Part shown: positions 24,449-33,640 of the stretch, in pieces | Layout of the letters: every line of letters starts with the position of its first letter | Position numbering within the stretch: the stretch's first letter is position 1 | Assembly: GCA_025351485.1 (NCBI GenBank) | Contig: JANXVU010000077.1 | Coordinates: 1-51,208, forward strand | DNA: 51,208 nucleotides | Source of the DNA: Candidatus Eiseniibacteriota bacterium | GTDB lineage: Bacteria; Eisenbacteria; RBG-16-71-46; JACRLI01 | Direction of reading: 5' to 3' | Notes under the pieces: model-generated | Database searches by the model: none | Told to the model about the DNA's origin: nothing | Seen by the model: only the letters and a program-made list of their open reading frames with translations | Position numbers and translations under genes: made by a program

Positions 24449-26544
24449 CCCGATCCCTTCGGGACCGGCTTCGCCGCCCGGGGCTCAAGGTCGCGAATCC
24501 AGGTGGCCAGGTCGCGCCCGGCGGGGGATCCGCTCCACTCCAGGGTGATGCGCCCTGCCGACAGGTTCGTCTCTGCGAAATTGCCGCCGCTCTTCAGGCG
24601 GGTCCCGTAGGGCGCGTACGCGCGCACCTTCGCCTCACCCGTCCCGCCTGTCCAGGTCCATTCGACTCTTCCGGAGCCGAAGTGGGCGCGCACGTGGAGG
24701 ACTCCGAACCGCGTGGCCAGCGGCCCCACCGAAATCGTGTCGCCACGCTCGGGCAGGGGCATCCCCCGGCCCAGGAACAGGCAGGCTCCGGAATCTTCCA
24801 CCACCCGGTTGAGGATTTCCTCCACCACCCGGCTCCCCAGCCACGCATTGGGCGGGGTCATGTCGTGAAAATCCCGGGCGGCAAGATCGATGCCCGCCGG
24901 CAGACCTCCCTGCAGGGTGGCGTGTGCGGCCACCGCAAGGAGCGTCTGGGTGGCATCGGAAGAGCCGGGCGCCATCGACTGCATTCGTGCAAGGCTGGCG
25001 GAGACGAGTGCAGTATCGTTGGGCGCGGTCACCAGGCCCTCCTGGAGCCTCCAGCCGGGCCCGGGCTTGAGCAGATCCAGGAGATCCGCCGGCAGCGGCT
25101 GCGCCTCGGCCATCCAGGGGAGCGCCTCGATGTCGGGCCTCAGCATCACCGACGGCCCGATGGCTAGAAGCTTGCGGCGCCCCGCTTCAAACGCTTCGCG
25201 GGACTGGCGATGGCGCTTCTCCGCCTCCGCTCCCCTCCCTGTAATCCCGAGCAGATCTCCGTAGGCGCGGAGCGCCCATGCCCCCGCACCGCATTCCAGG
25301 GCGGTGGAACGGGCCACCTGGTCGGGTTGCATCCAGGCGGCCAGGCTGTCGGCGCGCAGGGCCAGCGTGTCTCCCGGAACTCCACTTTCCGGATGCGCAG
25401 AGTCCAGCGCCCGCTCACATACCAATCCCAGGACTCCCGCGGTGCTGGCCCGCCCTTCGCTCCGGGAGGCCAGGATCAGCGTCGGCCGTTCGATGCCCCG
25501 GAGCCCCTCCATGGCGCCCGCTTCCCACGCGGCCATCCCGAGCCGGTGCCACGCGCGCACCAGGCTCGAGTATTCCAGGAGTTCCGGGAAAGGATGGGTG
25601 TTCTTGTTGTTGAGGGCGTAGATGAGCCTGTCGCCCCAAAACGTGGTCTGGAGTATCGACAGCACGACCTCCTGCCGGACAAATGCGGTGAGCGTGGAAT
25701 CGCCCATCTGCAGATCGGGGAGCCGGGAGAAGATTCCATCCCACACCCGGTCGAAGCGCCGACGGAGGGTCGGATAGTCCTGGGAGTTGAGGAGCGCCGC
25801 ATAGGACGGCGGGCCGGGTTCGGACGGATAGAGGAACACCAGCGACGTGTCCTGTCCGGGGCGCAGCAGGAAATCATATCTCGCGATACCGTGGGCAGAA
25901 CCCTGCTTGTAGAAGCGCGGATTCAGCCCGTAGCGACCATCGTAGACGTGGCCCGGCCAGCTGAACCGTTCGGTGTACCCGAGCGGATAGGCGGCCACCA
26001 CCCCCAGTTCCTTGGCCACCACGTTGCGCCGGAAATCATAGAGCCAACCCCAGTGCAGGTACTCCTCCGGGTGGTGGCAGCGGCCTTCCGCGTCCGCGGC
26101 CCGCATTCCCGCCCAGAAACGGGCCACCTTGGTCCGCTTGTCCATATTCCGGATCACGACGCGCACCACGTCCACCTGCGGCGGCACCCTGGGGCCGTCG
26201 ATGAGCGGGGCGGCGAAATACTCGAAATCATATCGCAGCCCTTCCCGCTCGCTTCGGCCCCGGAGCAGCGGGCGGCCGTCGGCGGAGGGCGTGATCGCGA
26301 TGTCGTCGAGAAGCGACATCTCGGTCCCGGTGAGATAGAGGAATTCCACCGCTCCGTTGTTCACCCACCCCTCGGACGTCACCTGCGTGAGGAACGGACG
26401 TCCCGGGAGGCCGATGTGATAGAGGGGGTGCCCGTAGTAGTCGCGCGCAGCCGAGGAAACCGGAAGCGCCGCCAGCAGGAAGAGCGTCGAGGAGAAGGCC
26501 ACCGAGTTCCGGGTGTACCTGTAAAGACATGCCGAAAGATTCAT
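24433..26544 (-). CDS. Unrecognised large secreted protein, glycosidase-like layout
   Basis: Exported protein of 703 residues; residues 1-35 (MNLSACLYRYTRN, then VAFSSTLFLLAALP) form a signal peptide. No family was recognised with certainty. A beta-rich N-terminal third (YLTGTEMSLLDDIAITPSAD, VDVVRVVIRNMD) is followed by a helical middle part with aromatic motifs (FWGDRLIYALNNKNTHPFPE, YSSLVRAWHRLGMAAWEAG) and a beta-rich end (VEWTWTGGTGEAKVRAYAPY). Beta-sandwich, alpha/alpha toroid and C-terminal beta domain is the layout of several (alpha/alpha)6 glycoside hydrolases, so this is a guess at fold only. The ATG at 26544 lacks a clear ribosome binding site. Its 3' end overlaps the convergent GT39-like gene by 16 bases. 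Confidence 0.7.
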   Translation of the reverse strand: MNLSACLYRYTRNSVAFSSTLFLLAALPVSSAARDYYGHPLYHIGLPGRPFLTQVTSEGWVNNGAVEFLYLTGTEMSLLDDIAITPSADGRPLLRGRSEREGLRYDFEYFAAPLIDGPRVPPQVDVVRVVIRNMDKRTKVARFWAGMRAADAEGRCHHPEEYLHWGWLYDFRRNVVAKELGVVAAYPLGYTERFSWPGHVYDGRYGLNPRFYKQGSAHGIARYDFLLRPGQDTSLVFLYPSEPGPPSYAALLNSQDYPTLRRRFDRVWDGIFSRLPDLQMGDSTLTAFVRQEVVLSILQTTFWGDRLIYALNNKNTHPFPELLEYSSLVRAWHRLGMAAWEAGAMEGLRGIERPTLILASRSEGRASTAGVLGLVCERALDSAHPESGVPGDTLALRADSLAAWMQPDQVARSTALECGAGAWALRAYGDLLGITGRGAEAEKRHRQSREAFEAGRRKLLAIGPSVMLRPDIEALPWMAEAQPLPADLLDLLKPGPGWRLQEGLVTAPNDTALVSASLARMQSMAPGSSDATQTLLAVAAHATLQGGLPAGIDLAARDFHDMTPPNAWLGSRVVEEILNRVVEDSGACLFLGRGMPLPERGDTISVGPLATRFGVLHVRAHFGSGRVEWTWTGGTGEAKVRAYAPYGTRLKSGGNFAETNLSAGRITLEWSGSPAGRDLATWIRDLEPRAAKPVPKGSGHRRR

Positions 26545-26607
26545 TCGGTCCCGTTCTGGAGAGAGCAACCTGACATGAAGCGATTCACGCGCAAGACTTT
26601 AGCAGAT

Positions 26608-29379
26608 TTACGGGGCACCGGCAACGGAGCCGGGGTTGAGCTCCACTCCCAGCGCCCACCGCCACGCAAAGGGGCGATCTCCGGGCTCGGGCCGCCCCAG
26701 CCATGCCGGAACCTCCAGGCGCACCGAAGTGTTCCAGGGCAGTGCCCGCAGCCGCACGCCCAGGCCGCCATCCGCGTAGGCGCCCTCGTCTCCCGGGCCC
26801 GCCGCCGATCCGCCAAGACGGGCCAGGTCGCCGAACACATACGGCTCGATGAGGGCCCGGGCGATGGTGTTTCCAAGGGACAGCTGGAGCGACTTCCCCA
26901 GAGGTAGTTCGACCGATGCGGAGGCGTAGCGGTTGCCTGAGATGCCGCGCCCCGCATAGCCCCGTGCGCCCACCCCTCCCGGGACGGAGATTCTCGAGGT
27001 CTCGCCGAAGGGGCCATGCGAACGAAACGGAGCGACCTCTTGTTCAGCCAGGGGGCCGCCGCCCGCGAGCTGGAACAATTCCTGGGGAGCAGGACCTTCC
27101 CCGGGCGCCTCCCGGCCGGAGCGCTCGGCGAGTCGCGGAAAGGTTCCGGCCGAAAGGCGTACCGTCACCCGGCCCGCCACGACTCTCCGCAGGCCCCCGT
27201 CGATCCGCAGGAAGCCCGCGGCTCCGGCGGGACCCGAGCCCCGGACCCGCAGATCGAAGCTCGCCTCGACGGCCCCCGGGCCGCGGCTGGCCAGCGACAG
27301 CAGCCATGCGTCCTGCGTGCCCGGGCGCCACGCGAGCGGGTCGCGAAGATAGCCCGGTCGAAAAAGGTTGCGCCGTTCCACCACCGCGCGCCATGCGGTT
27401 CCGCCTTCGAAGGCGCCGGCGAGGCCCAGCTCCAGGAGCTCCCGCCCCTCGCCCCGCCGGGCCCGGAATTGCACGCGCGCTTCCCGGCCCGGGCCGCGGA
27501 TCCGGCGCTCCATCGAGAAAGCGATCTGGGGCAACCAACCCTCCGCGGGCTTCCGGCGTGGCAGCCGGACATCGATCTCGGCGCTGGATTTTCCGGATGG
27601 AACTTCCAGGCGCGCGTGAGCTCCCAGCGCCCACCCATCCAGATCGTTGAACTGCGCCGAGGGGCGCGCGAAGACCGTGGGGCCGTCCGCCCGGCGGCGC
27701 GTGTAGCGCGCCATGGTGTTGTCGAAGCGCACGTGACCCGCAGGGACGGTGTCCCCCGGCGCGGGCCGGAATGCCGGAACGGGCGCAGCCGCCCGGAGCC
27801 AGCGATCGAAGAAGGGCTGCGCGTCCGTGCCGAGCGAGGAGTGGAACTCCGATTCCAGGTCCCGCCCGCGGGGATGGGCCCAGGCCCACCGGGCGGCATA
27901 CGCCCGAAGATGCTTCTCCATGGAATCGGGTCCGAATCGGTGCTCCAGTTCCAGGAACAACAACGAGGCCCTCCCGTAGACGGCGCGGCGATAGGAATCG
28001 GAACTGCGGAACGAGTCCGAGGGCTGGGCCACGATTTCCGCCTCTCCCGTCCCCTCGTGCTCCAGGGCTTCGCGATAGAGTTCGCTGCGAAAATCGTCCT
28101 CGCCCAGGAGCAGGCTGCGCGCCGGGCCGCCCCGGTCATAGCAGTTTCCGCGGCTGCCGAACCTGCGCTCCGCGGCCCGGAGCGCCACGTAGCTGGCCAC
28201 TCCCTCGTCCATCCAGGCTTCGCGCGCTTCGTCGTTGGCGACCATTCCGTAGAACCATTGATGTGCAATTTCGTGCGCCAGCGTGAGGAAGCCGCGCCGC
28301 GACCGGTCCTCGGTGGAGCGCTCCCGAACGAGCCAGGCCATTTGCGGCTTTTCCACGCTGGATGTCACCGTCGAGGTCAGGACCACATCGAAGCGAGAGT
28401 AGGGATATTCGCCGAAACGGCGGGAGAACTCCGCCAGCAGGTCGCGGGCGTTGGCGCACAGGGAATCGGCGCGGCCCGCCTCTCGCGACGGGGCGTAAAC
28501 CGAGACCCTCGCTCCTCCGCTGCGGCAGGCGCTCCAGGTCCAGTCGGCGGAACCGGCCAGCGCAAAATCGTGAACCCGCTCGGCCCGCAGCCGCCAGGTG
28601 CGATCCAGGTCCGGGCCGTCGGCCCCGGACGGCCCGGCGACCCGTACCACGCGCTCGCCCAGGCCCGCGAGCCGAACGCGCTCCTCGGCCCCCAGCACCT
28701 CCTCCTCGTTCAGCACCACCCCCGTGTGCGCGAGCCGGTAGCGCGCGGGAAGCGTGAACTCGACGGAGTAGGAGCCGAAGTCCGAATAGAACTCGCCACG
28801 GAGCAGCCACGGCTCCAGGTGCCATCCTGATTCGTCCAGCACGCAAGCCTTGGGATACCATTCGCCCAGCGTGAACTCCGAGGATGTGTAGCCCGAATGG
28901 GCGGGAATGCCCGGCTGGCGGTCGAAAAAGGCCAGGGCAATCCGGACGGAATCGCCCGTTCCCAGCGGGCGCGGCAGCCCCAGGCGGGCCATGCCCTCGT
29001 GCACCTCGGGCTCGACCGCGATGCCGTCCGCGGTGACCGAATCGATCCGGCAAACTCCCAGGCGCCCGGGGTCAAGTGTGAGGAGGCCCGGGGCGCCCTC
29101 GGCCTGGCGGGCGAGGTCCAGGCGTGTGCCGGGGCGGACCGACTGGTGTCGAAGATGCAGCCAGATTTCCCGGAGCGTGTCGGGACCCTGGTGATGATAG
29201 TCGAGGATCTCCGTGCCCGAGACCGAGTGGGTCGATGGATCGTAGCGCACCCGGAAGGCGTAGTCGGCCCTCTGCTGCCACGCTCCGGCATCGACGGAGG
29301 GCGTCCGAAGGAGCAGGGCCAGGATCACCAGCGCCCCGGTGCGGGCGGTGCGCCGGAATGATTCGGACGACCCGTTCAA
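26608..29379 (-). CDS. M1-family metallopeptidase fused to a beta-barrel-like C-terminal domain
   Basis: Exported protein of 923 residues. After a signal peptide (TARTGALVILALLLRTPSVDA) comes an M1 aminopeptidase module: an N-terminal beta domain (ILDYHHQGPDTLREIWLHLR), and the zinc site HEIAHQWF (H369, E370, H373) with the third ligand in AWMDEG (about E392), giving HExxH-x18-E. Residues from about 560 on have alternating beta strands (RLEVPSGKSSAEIDVRLPRR, FDLRVRGSGPAGAAGFLRID) and finish with SVPGGVGARGYAGRGISGNR and YVFGDLARLGGS, as in surface-antigen-type outer-membrane barrels. The TTG start overlaps the BatE stop as TTGA. It closes the Bat operon. Peptidase activity is well supported; a membrane-inserted barrel is an inference. 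Confidence 0.85.
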   Translation of the reverse strand: MNGSSESFRRTARTGALVILALLLRTPSVDAGAWQQRADYAFRVRYDPSTHSVSGTEILDYHHQGPDTLREIWLHLRHQSVRPGTRLDLARQAEGAPGLLTLDPGRLGVCRIDSVTADGIAVEPEVHEGMARLGLPRPLGTGDSVRIALAFFDRQPGIPAHSGYTSSEFTLGEWYPKACVLDESGWHLEPWLLRGEFYSDFGSYSVEFTLPARYRLAHTGVVLNEEEVLGAEERVRLAGLGERVVRVAGPSGADGPDLDRTWRLRAERVHDFALAGSADWTWSACRSGGARVSVYAPSREAGRADSLCANARDLLAEFSRRFGEYPYSRFDVVLTSTVTSSVEKPQMAWLVRERSTEDRSRRGFLTLAHEIAHQWFYGMVANDEAREAWMDEGVASYVALRAAERRFGSRGNCYDRGGPARSLLLGEDDFRSELYREALEHEGTGEAEIVAQPSDSFRSSDSYRRAVYGRASLLFLELEHRFGPDSMEKHLRAYAARWAWAHPRGRDLESEFHSSLGTDAQPFFDRWLRAAAPVPAFRPAPGDTVPAGHVRFDNTMARYTRRRADGPTVFARPSAQFNDLDGWALGAHARLEVPSGKSSAEIDVRLPRRKPAEGWLPQIAFSMERRIRGPGREARVQFRARRGEGRELLELGLAGAFEGGTAWRAVVERRNLFRPGYLRDPLAWRPGTQDAWLLSLASRGPGAVEASFDLRVRGSGPAGAAGFLRIDGGLRRVVAGRVTVRLSAGTFPRLAERSGREAPGEGPAPQELFQLAGGGPLAEQEVAPFRSHGPFGETSRISVPGGVGARGYAGRGISGNRYASASVELPLGKSLQLSLGNTIARALIEPYVFGDLARLGGSAAGPGDEGAYADGGLGVRLRALPWNTSVRLEVPAWLGRPEPGDRPFAWRWALGVELNPGSVAGAP

Positions 29380-30146
29380 ATCGGTTCGAGGGAAGCGGTG
29401 GGCAGCCAGCCGGTGACGTCGGCGGAGTATTCGATTTCCGTCCACGGTCCGGCCGTGCTGCGGGTTCGAACCCTGGCGCCCTCGTGCAGCGCAAAAGGAG
29501 CCGGGAAGTCGATGCCCGGGCCGCTCCGGACCGGCACTTCGGCCCCCAGCACGACCGCTCCGGCGTGGGTGTCCAGGAAGAACTGCCGACCCAGGGCGAC
29601 CGCCTGGAAGAGCAACCCGGAGACCAGCGCCATTGCCGCCAGGCCGGCCAGGAAGCTGCGGCCTCCCGCCCGGCGCAGGATTGCCAGCAGGGCGGCCGCG
29701 GACAGCAGGATCAGCCCGACCCGGAAGAGCGATCTCGGGTGGAGTCCCGCCAGAAATCTTCCCAGGAGCCGGTCCAGCCGGGACTCCTGCTCGGGAGCCC
29801 TCGGATCGCGGGTCAGGGAGCGCGCGTAGCGAAGGCTGGCCAGGACGTCCGGATCTTCCAGCCCCATGCGGCGTGCCCGTTCGTATCCCGCGATGGCGCG
29901 GCCCAACTGGCCGCTCTTCAAGCGGGCATTGGCCAGGTTGAACTCCAGCTCGGGCGCGACCAGCCCGGTGGCACGGGCCTGCTCGTAAGAGGCCACCGCC
30001 TCGCGAAAGTGACTCGACCGGTAGCTCAGGTTGCCTTGCTGGTAGGCGCGCTCGGCGCGCCGGCGGGCGTCCTGGGCCGTGGCCGGAGCGGCGGCGCCGG
30101 CAAGGGCGACCAGGAGCAGCAGCGGGACCGCGAATCGGGCCTTCAT
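29376..30146 (-). CDS. batE: BatE-like TPR/SH3 protein
   Basis: Exported membrane protein of 256 residues. Signal peptide (MKARFAVPLLLLVALAGAAA), then two or three TPR-like repeats (RAYQQGNLSYRSSHFREAVA, LEFNLANARLKSGQLGRAIA), two membrane helices (LFRVGLILLSAAALLAIL and FLAGLAAMALVSGLLFQAV) and a C-terminal bacterial SH3 domain (GAEVPVRSGPGIDF, GWLPTASL). This TPR - two helices - SH3 order is the BatE architecture. The ATG overlaps the BatD stop as ATGA, with AAGGAG/GAAGG inside the batD end. Bat proteins are linked to aerotolerance and cell-envelope functions in Bacteroides and Leptospira, with mechanism unsettled. Confidence 0.85.
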   Translation of the reverse strand: MKARFAVPLLLLVALAGAAAPATAQDARRRAERAYQQGNLSYRSSHFREAVASYEQARATGLVAPELEFNLANARLKSGQLGRAIAGYERARRMGLEDPDVLASLRYARSLTRDPRAPEQESRLDRLLGRFLAGLHPRSLFRVGLILLSAAALLAILRRAGGRSFLAGLAAMALVSGLLFQAVALGRQFFLDTHAGAVVLGAEVPVRSGPGIDFPAPFALHEGARVRTRSTAGPWTEIEYSADVTGWLPTASLEPI

Positions 30147-31948
30147 CGGCGGGCCCTTCTTCTCTCCTTTTCCAGCGTCTCCAGGAGGCGTTCCGCCGAC
30201 GCGAGCCGCGACTTGCGCCCGGACTCGTCCATGCCACCCGGAGCGAAACGGGCCCCATCGAGGTGCTCCAGTTCCTGCCGGGCCAGCTCCACCGTGGCGG
30301 AAGCATATCCGCGCCTGGTCATCTCGCCCAGGATGGCTTCCTGGGTCGCTCCCGCGGGCAGCGCGAGGACTTCGATGAAGTAATCCCCCAAAGCCTTTTG
30401 CACCTGGCCCACGAAGTCCTGGGCGGACGCTGGAGCCGCTCCACCCAGGCGCCGAAGCGCCTGGCGGGCTCGCCCGGCGCTCTTGCCCGGAGAGCTCCTT
30501 CCCGCACTCTGGCCGCGCCTGTCCAGGAGCAGGAACCCGGCCAGGAGCCCGGCCAGCGGAAGCACGTCCAGAAGCCACACCCTGGAGTCCTCGAGGATTC
30601 CGGCATCGGGCGTGCGCCAGTTCGCCGCGCCTGTCCGGATGAAGCGCACGTCCCCGGGGCCGGAAGCCACCGGCGCGGCGCCGGCCGGTGGCGGCGCCTG
30701 CGCCTCCGCGGTGCCCGCGCGCACCCGGACCGGGATAGCCGAGGTGTGCACGATGTGGAACTGCCGGAGCTCCGGATCGAAGTAGGTGAGCGAAAGCGAC
30801 GGAAGCGTGTACTCACCCACCACCTGCGGAATGAGGATGGTCTGGACGGTCTTCTCCCCGCGCACTTCGGTTTCGCTCTTGGTGAGATTGGTGGAACTCT
30901 CCCCCGGATACTGCTTGAAGTTGTTCAGCACCGGGGGGACCGGGTCCGGGACGGTCTTGATGTTCCCGGTGCCGCGGATGCGCACGGTCAGGGTGATGGG
31001 CTCGTTCTGGCGCACTTCCTGGCGGTCCACGGATCCCTCCAGCGAGAACCGCCCCACGGCGCCCCGAAAATCGGCGGGCGCGGCCGGCAAGTCCACCGCT
31101 TCGATGGGAATGGGGTCGGTGCTCAGGGACACCTTGCGGAGTTGCCCGCCGGCCAGGGCGCTGAAGGGATCGTTCGGGTCCGGGTCCGGCAAGTCCTGGA
31201 CCACGCAACGCAGGGAGGCTGCGCCCACCAGGTGGCGTCCCGGCGTGGTCGGGAAGAGCGCCATCCTGAGTTCGGTCACGTAGTACTCCACCCCGTTCAC
31301 GGTCTCGTAGTAGTTGCGCTGCGGCGGGAGCTCCTCCGACCAGAAGCCGCTGACCGGCGGGCCGGTGTACTCCAGGCTTCCGGCAGTCCGCACCGCCTGG
31401 TAGAACTTGAACGTCCACAGCACCTGCTGATTGACGAACGGCCGTAACTTGTCCGCGGATGCCTTGACGAACAGAGCCCTGGCGCCGCTGCGGCGCAGCC
31501 GCATGGCGTTCGCCCCGGGTCCGGGCCCCCCCGGGCTTCCGGGAGGCGCGGCCCGCGGCGCCGGACTGTTGCGCACCTCGATTTCAAGGGAGTTGGAGCG
31601 GTAGACCTTGCCGTTCACTTCGATCTCGGCCGGGCCCAGCGTGAACTTGCCGGACGCGCGCGGCACCAGCACGTAGGAATACGTCGCGCTGGCCGAAAAG
31701 CTTCCGTTCACGAAACTGACGCTGCGGGCGGTGCCCAGCGACTGCGCCATGAAATTAGGCATGGGCGGCAGCTTGGGATTCGGCGATCCGTTGACGCCGC
31801 GCAGGATGAGCTGGTAGGTGACCTGCTCGCCCGTGCCCGCCACGTTGCGGTCCAGCGAGGCCTGCAGACTGACGTCCTCGGCCCGGGCGGAGTCCGCGCA
31901 CGGAATCAACAGGAGCGCGGCCAGCGCCGCGAACTGCAGTGTTCTCAC
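30143..31948 (-). CDS. batD: BatD-family membrane protein (oxygen tolerance)
   Basis: Exported protein of 601 residues, usual BatD size. Signal peptide (TLQFAALAALLLIPCADSA), then the family opening VSLQASLDRNVAGTGEQVTY, three or four Ig-like beta domains with repeated family patterns (LPPMPNFMAQSLGTARSVSF, FTLGPAEIEVNGKVYRSNSL, QNEPITLTVRIRGTGNIKTV), a membrane helix (VWLLDVLPLAGLLAGFLLL) and a cytoplasmic helical tail (ALGDYFIEVLALPAGATQEA) that resembles the C-terminus of batch genes of this operon. GTG start at 31948 overlaps the BatC stop as GTGA; GGAGAAGGA precedes it. Co-translated with batE. Confidence 0.9.
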   Translation of the reverse strand: MRTLQFAALAALLLIPCADSARAEDVSLQASLDRNVAGTGEQVTYQLILRGVNGSPNPKLPPMPNFMAQSLGTARSVSFVNGSFSASATYSYVLVPRASGKFTLGPAEIEVNGKVYRSNSLEIEVRNSPAPRAAPPGSPGGPGPGANAMRLRRSGARALFVKASADKLRPFVNQQVLWTFKFYQAVRTAGSLEYTGPPVSGFWSEELPPQRNYYETVNGVEYYVTELRMALFPTTPGRHLVGAASLRCVVQDLPDPDPNDPFSALAGGQLRKVSLSTDPIPIEAVDLPAAPADFRGAVGRFSLEGSVDRQEVRQNEPITLTVRIRGTGNIKTVPDPVPPVLNNFKQYPGESSTNLTKSETEVRGEKTVQTILIPQVVGEYTLPSLSLTYFDPELRQFHIVHTSAIPVRVRAGTAEAQAPPPAGAAPVASGPGDVRFIRTGAANWRTPDAGILEDSRVWLLDVLPLAGLLAGFLLLDRRGQSAGRSSPGKSAGRARQALRRLGGAAPASAQDFVGQVQKALGDYFIEVLALPAGATQEAILGEMTRRGYASATVELARQELEHLDGARFAPGGMDESGRKSRLASAERLLETLEKERRRARR

Positions 31949-32634
31949 CAATCCTTCTCCGGTTTGCGCTGGGTCGCGCGCGCCTTCAGGCGCTCGCCCT
32001 GCACGCGCTGCTCGTCGCTGGCCAGCGCCTTGAGAATCTGCTCCGCCTGGTCCTTGTTGAGTTCCTGGGGATCCTTCATGGATTTCTTTTCCTGCTTCTT
32101 GCCGTCGCCCCCGCCCTGCTGCTGCTTCTGCTTGTCGCCGCCCTTGGTCGGGTCGGGCTTGGGGGACTGCTTCCCACCACCCTTGTCCTGGTTCTGGTTC
32201 TTGCTCTCCTGGAGCCGTCCCCGGATGAGCTCGAGGTTGTACTTGGCGTCCGGGTCTTCGGGATGCTCACGGAGCGACTGCTTGAAGTTTTCCAGCGACG
32301 GCTCCAGCTGGTTTTGCCGGACCTGGGCGTCGCCCTGGTTGTACCGGCTTTCCGGCGAGTGGCCGCTGCGGCCGGCTTCGGCGAATTCCTTTTCCGCATC
32401 AGGGTAGCGCTTGAGCCGGTACAGGGCATTTCCCGCCCCGTGGTGGAGTTCGGTCACCCCGGGGTACTTGAGCAATCCTTCGCGGTAGGCGGCCAGCGCC
32501 TCGTCGTAACGGCCCTTGGAATAGAGCGCGTTTCCCTTTTCCAGGATCTCACGGGAACCGTCCGCGCGGCCGGCGCGGGGGCCGGCGCACAGGATCGCGA
32601 GAACCAGGACGAGGGCCAGGTCAGGCCGTCGCAC
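31945..32634 (-). CDS. batC: BatC-like TPR protein
   Basis: Exported protein of 229 residues. A signal peptide (MRRPDLALVLVLAILCAGPR) is followed by three or four TPR repeats (EKGNALYSKGRYDEALAAYR, HGAGNALYRLKRYPDAEKEF, YNQGDAQVRQNQLEPSLENF) and then a charged, Gln/Lys/Gly-rich low-complexity tail (NQNQDKGGGKQ, KQKQQQGGGDGKKQEKK) ending in LNKDQAEQILKALASDEQR. The latter motif is common in BatC proteins. The GTG start lies inside the batB 3' end (14-base overlap) and the stop overlaps batD. The periplasmic TPR domain probably contacts the BatA/BatB membrane proteins; this is an inference. Confidence 0.85.
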   Translation of the reverse strand: MRRPDLALVLVLAILCAGPRAGRADGSREILEKGNALYSKGRYDEALAAYREGLLKYPGVTELHHGAGNALYRLKRYPDAEKEFAEAGRSGHSPESRYNQGDAQVRQNQLEPSLENFKQSLREHPEDPDAKYNLELIRGRLQESKNQNQDKGGGKQSPKPDPTKGGDKQKQQQGGGDGKKQEKKSMKDPQELNKDQAEQILKALASDEQRVQGERLKARATQRKPEKDW

Positions 32635-33640
32635 GCGCGCCCCCCCTTCGCCGCTCGCCCAGCAGCCATTCCAGCAACAGCAGCGCCATCGCGGCCGCCG
32701 CGAACCAGTGAAACTGGTCCTGGTACTGGCTCATCACCCCGGATTCCAGGTCCTTCTTTTCCTGGGCGTCGATGGCCGAGGCCACCCGCTCCAGTTCCAG
32801 GCTCGCCTGGCCGGCGCGAAAATACTGGCCGCCGGTGGCCCTGGCCAGCCGGATCAGCGGCTCTTCGTCCAGCCGGGACAGCACCATCTGCCCCGACGGA
32901 TCCTTCTTGTATCCAACCAGGCGCCCCTGCGGATCCAGGACGGGGACCGGTTCCCCCACATTGCCGCCGATCCCGACGGCGTAGATGCGAACGCCCGCCT
33001 TGCGGGCCTCCTGCGCCGCCGCGTCCAGGTCGCCCTCGTGGTCCTCGCCGTCCGTGAGCACCAGCAGGGCCTTGTACTTGGTCTCCTTCTGCACGTAGGA
33101 GCCGAGCGCAACCCGGATGGCGTCCGCGATCGACGTGCCCTGTTCCGGCGCGGTCTCGGTCGAGACGGCGTTCAGCAGAAGGTTCACCGCGTCGTAGTCC
33201 AGGGTGAGCGGGCACACCGGCACGGCCTTGCCCGCGAACGCCACCAGTCCAAGGCGGTCGCCCTTGAGCTTGCCCATCAATTCCACCAGCTCCCGCTTGG
33301 CGCGCTGGAGGCGGCTGGGCTTGAAGTCCTGCGCGAGCATGCTGTTGGAAACGTCCAGGGCCACCACCAGGTCGATCCCGCGGCGCTTGACGTTTCGAAG
33401 GCGTGCACCGAACTGCGGCCGCGCCGCGGCCAGCGTCAGGGCCGAGACCGCGGCCAGGAGCAGAATCGCCGCGGCCAGGCGACGGCCGTGGGAAACTTCG
33501 CGGGTGAGGCGGGGCACCAGCCCGGCATCGGCCAGGCGCTTCAGGGCCGAGTGCCGGCGCGACCGGGCCCACAGCGCGAGGAGCGCCAGTGCGGGCACGA
33601 GCCACAGGGCCATCAGCCATCCGCGATCGGCGAACTGCAT
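32621..33640 (-). CDS. batB: BatB VWA-domain membrane protein
   Basis: Membrane-anchored von Willebrand A protein of 339 residues. Two N-terminal helices (LMALWLVPALALLALWARS and LAAAILLLAAVSALTLAAA) precede the VWA domain, whose metal site DxSxS is DVSNSM (in LVVALDVSNSMLAQDF), with a later threonine in EQGTSIADAIRVAL and aspartate in LLVLTDGEDHEGD. A third helix (FHWFAAAAMALLLLEWLL) closes the protein. The ATG overlaps the batA stop (TGATG). The MIDAS residues are intact, so metal-dependent ligand binding is likely. An in-frame upstream extension to 33712 is not used. Confidence 0.92.
   Translation of the reverse strand: MQFADRGWLMALWLVPALALLALWARSRRHSALKRLADAGLVPRLTREVSHGRRLAAAILLLAAVSALTLAAARPQFGARLRNVKRRGIDLVVALDVSNSMLAQDFKPSRLQRAKRELVELMGKLKGDRLGLVAFAGKAVPVCPLTLDYDAVNLLLNAVSTETAPEQGTSIADAIRVALGSYVQKETKYKALLVLTDGEDHEGDLDAAAQEARKAGVRIYAVGIGGNVGEPVPVLDPQGRLVGYKKDPSGQMVLSRLDEEPLIRLARATGGQYFRAGQASLELERVASAIDAQEKKDLESGVMSQYQDQFHWFAAAAMALLLLEWLLGERRRGGARATA

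Noticed and set aside
23254-25167. 637-codon plus-strand frame
   Set aside because: It is an out-of-frame shadow of the GT39-like gene running on into antisense of the next gene.
27016-28830. 604-codon plus-strand frame
   Set aside because: Antisense of the M1 peptidase gene; no recognisable motif, no ribosome binding site.
26608-30306. 1232-codon frame as one giant protein
   Set aside because: The first 300 or so codons are an out-of-frame reading of batE; the signal peptide and the TTGA overlap place the real start at 29379.
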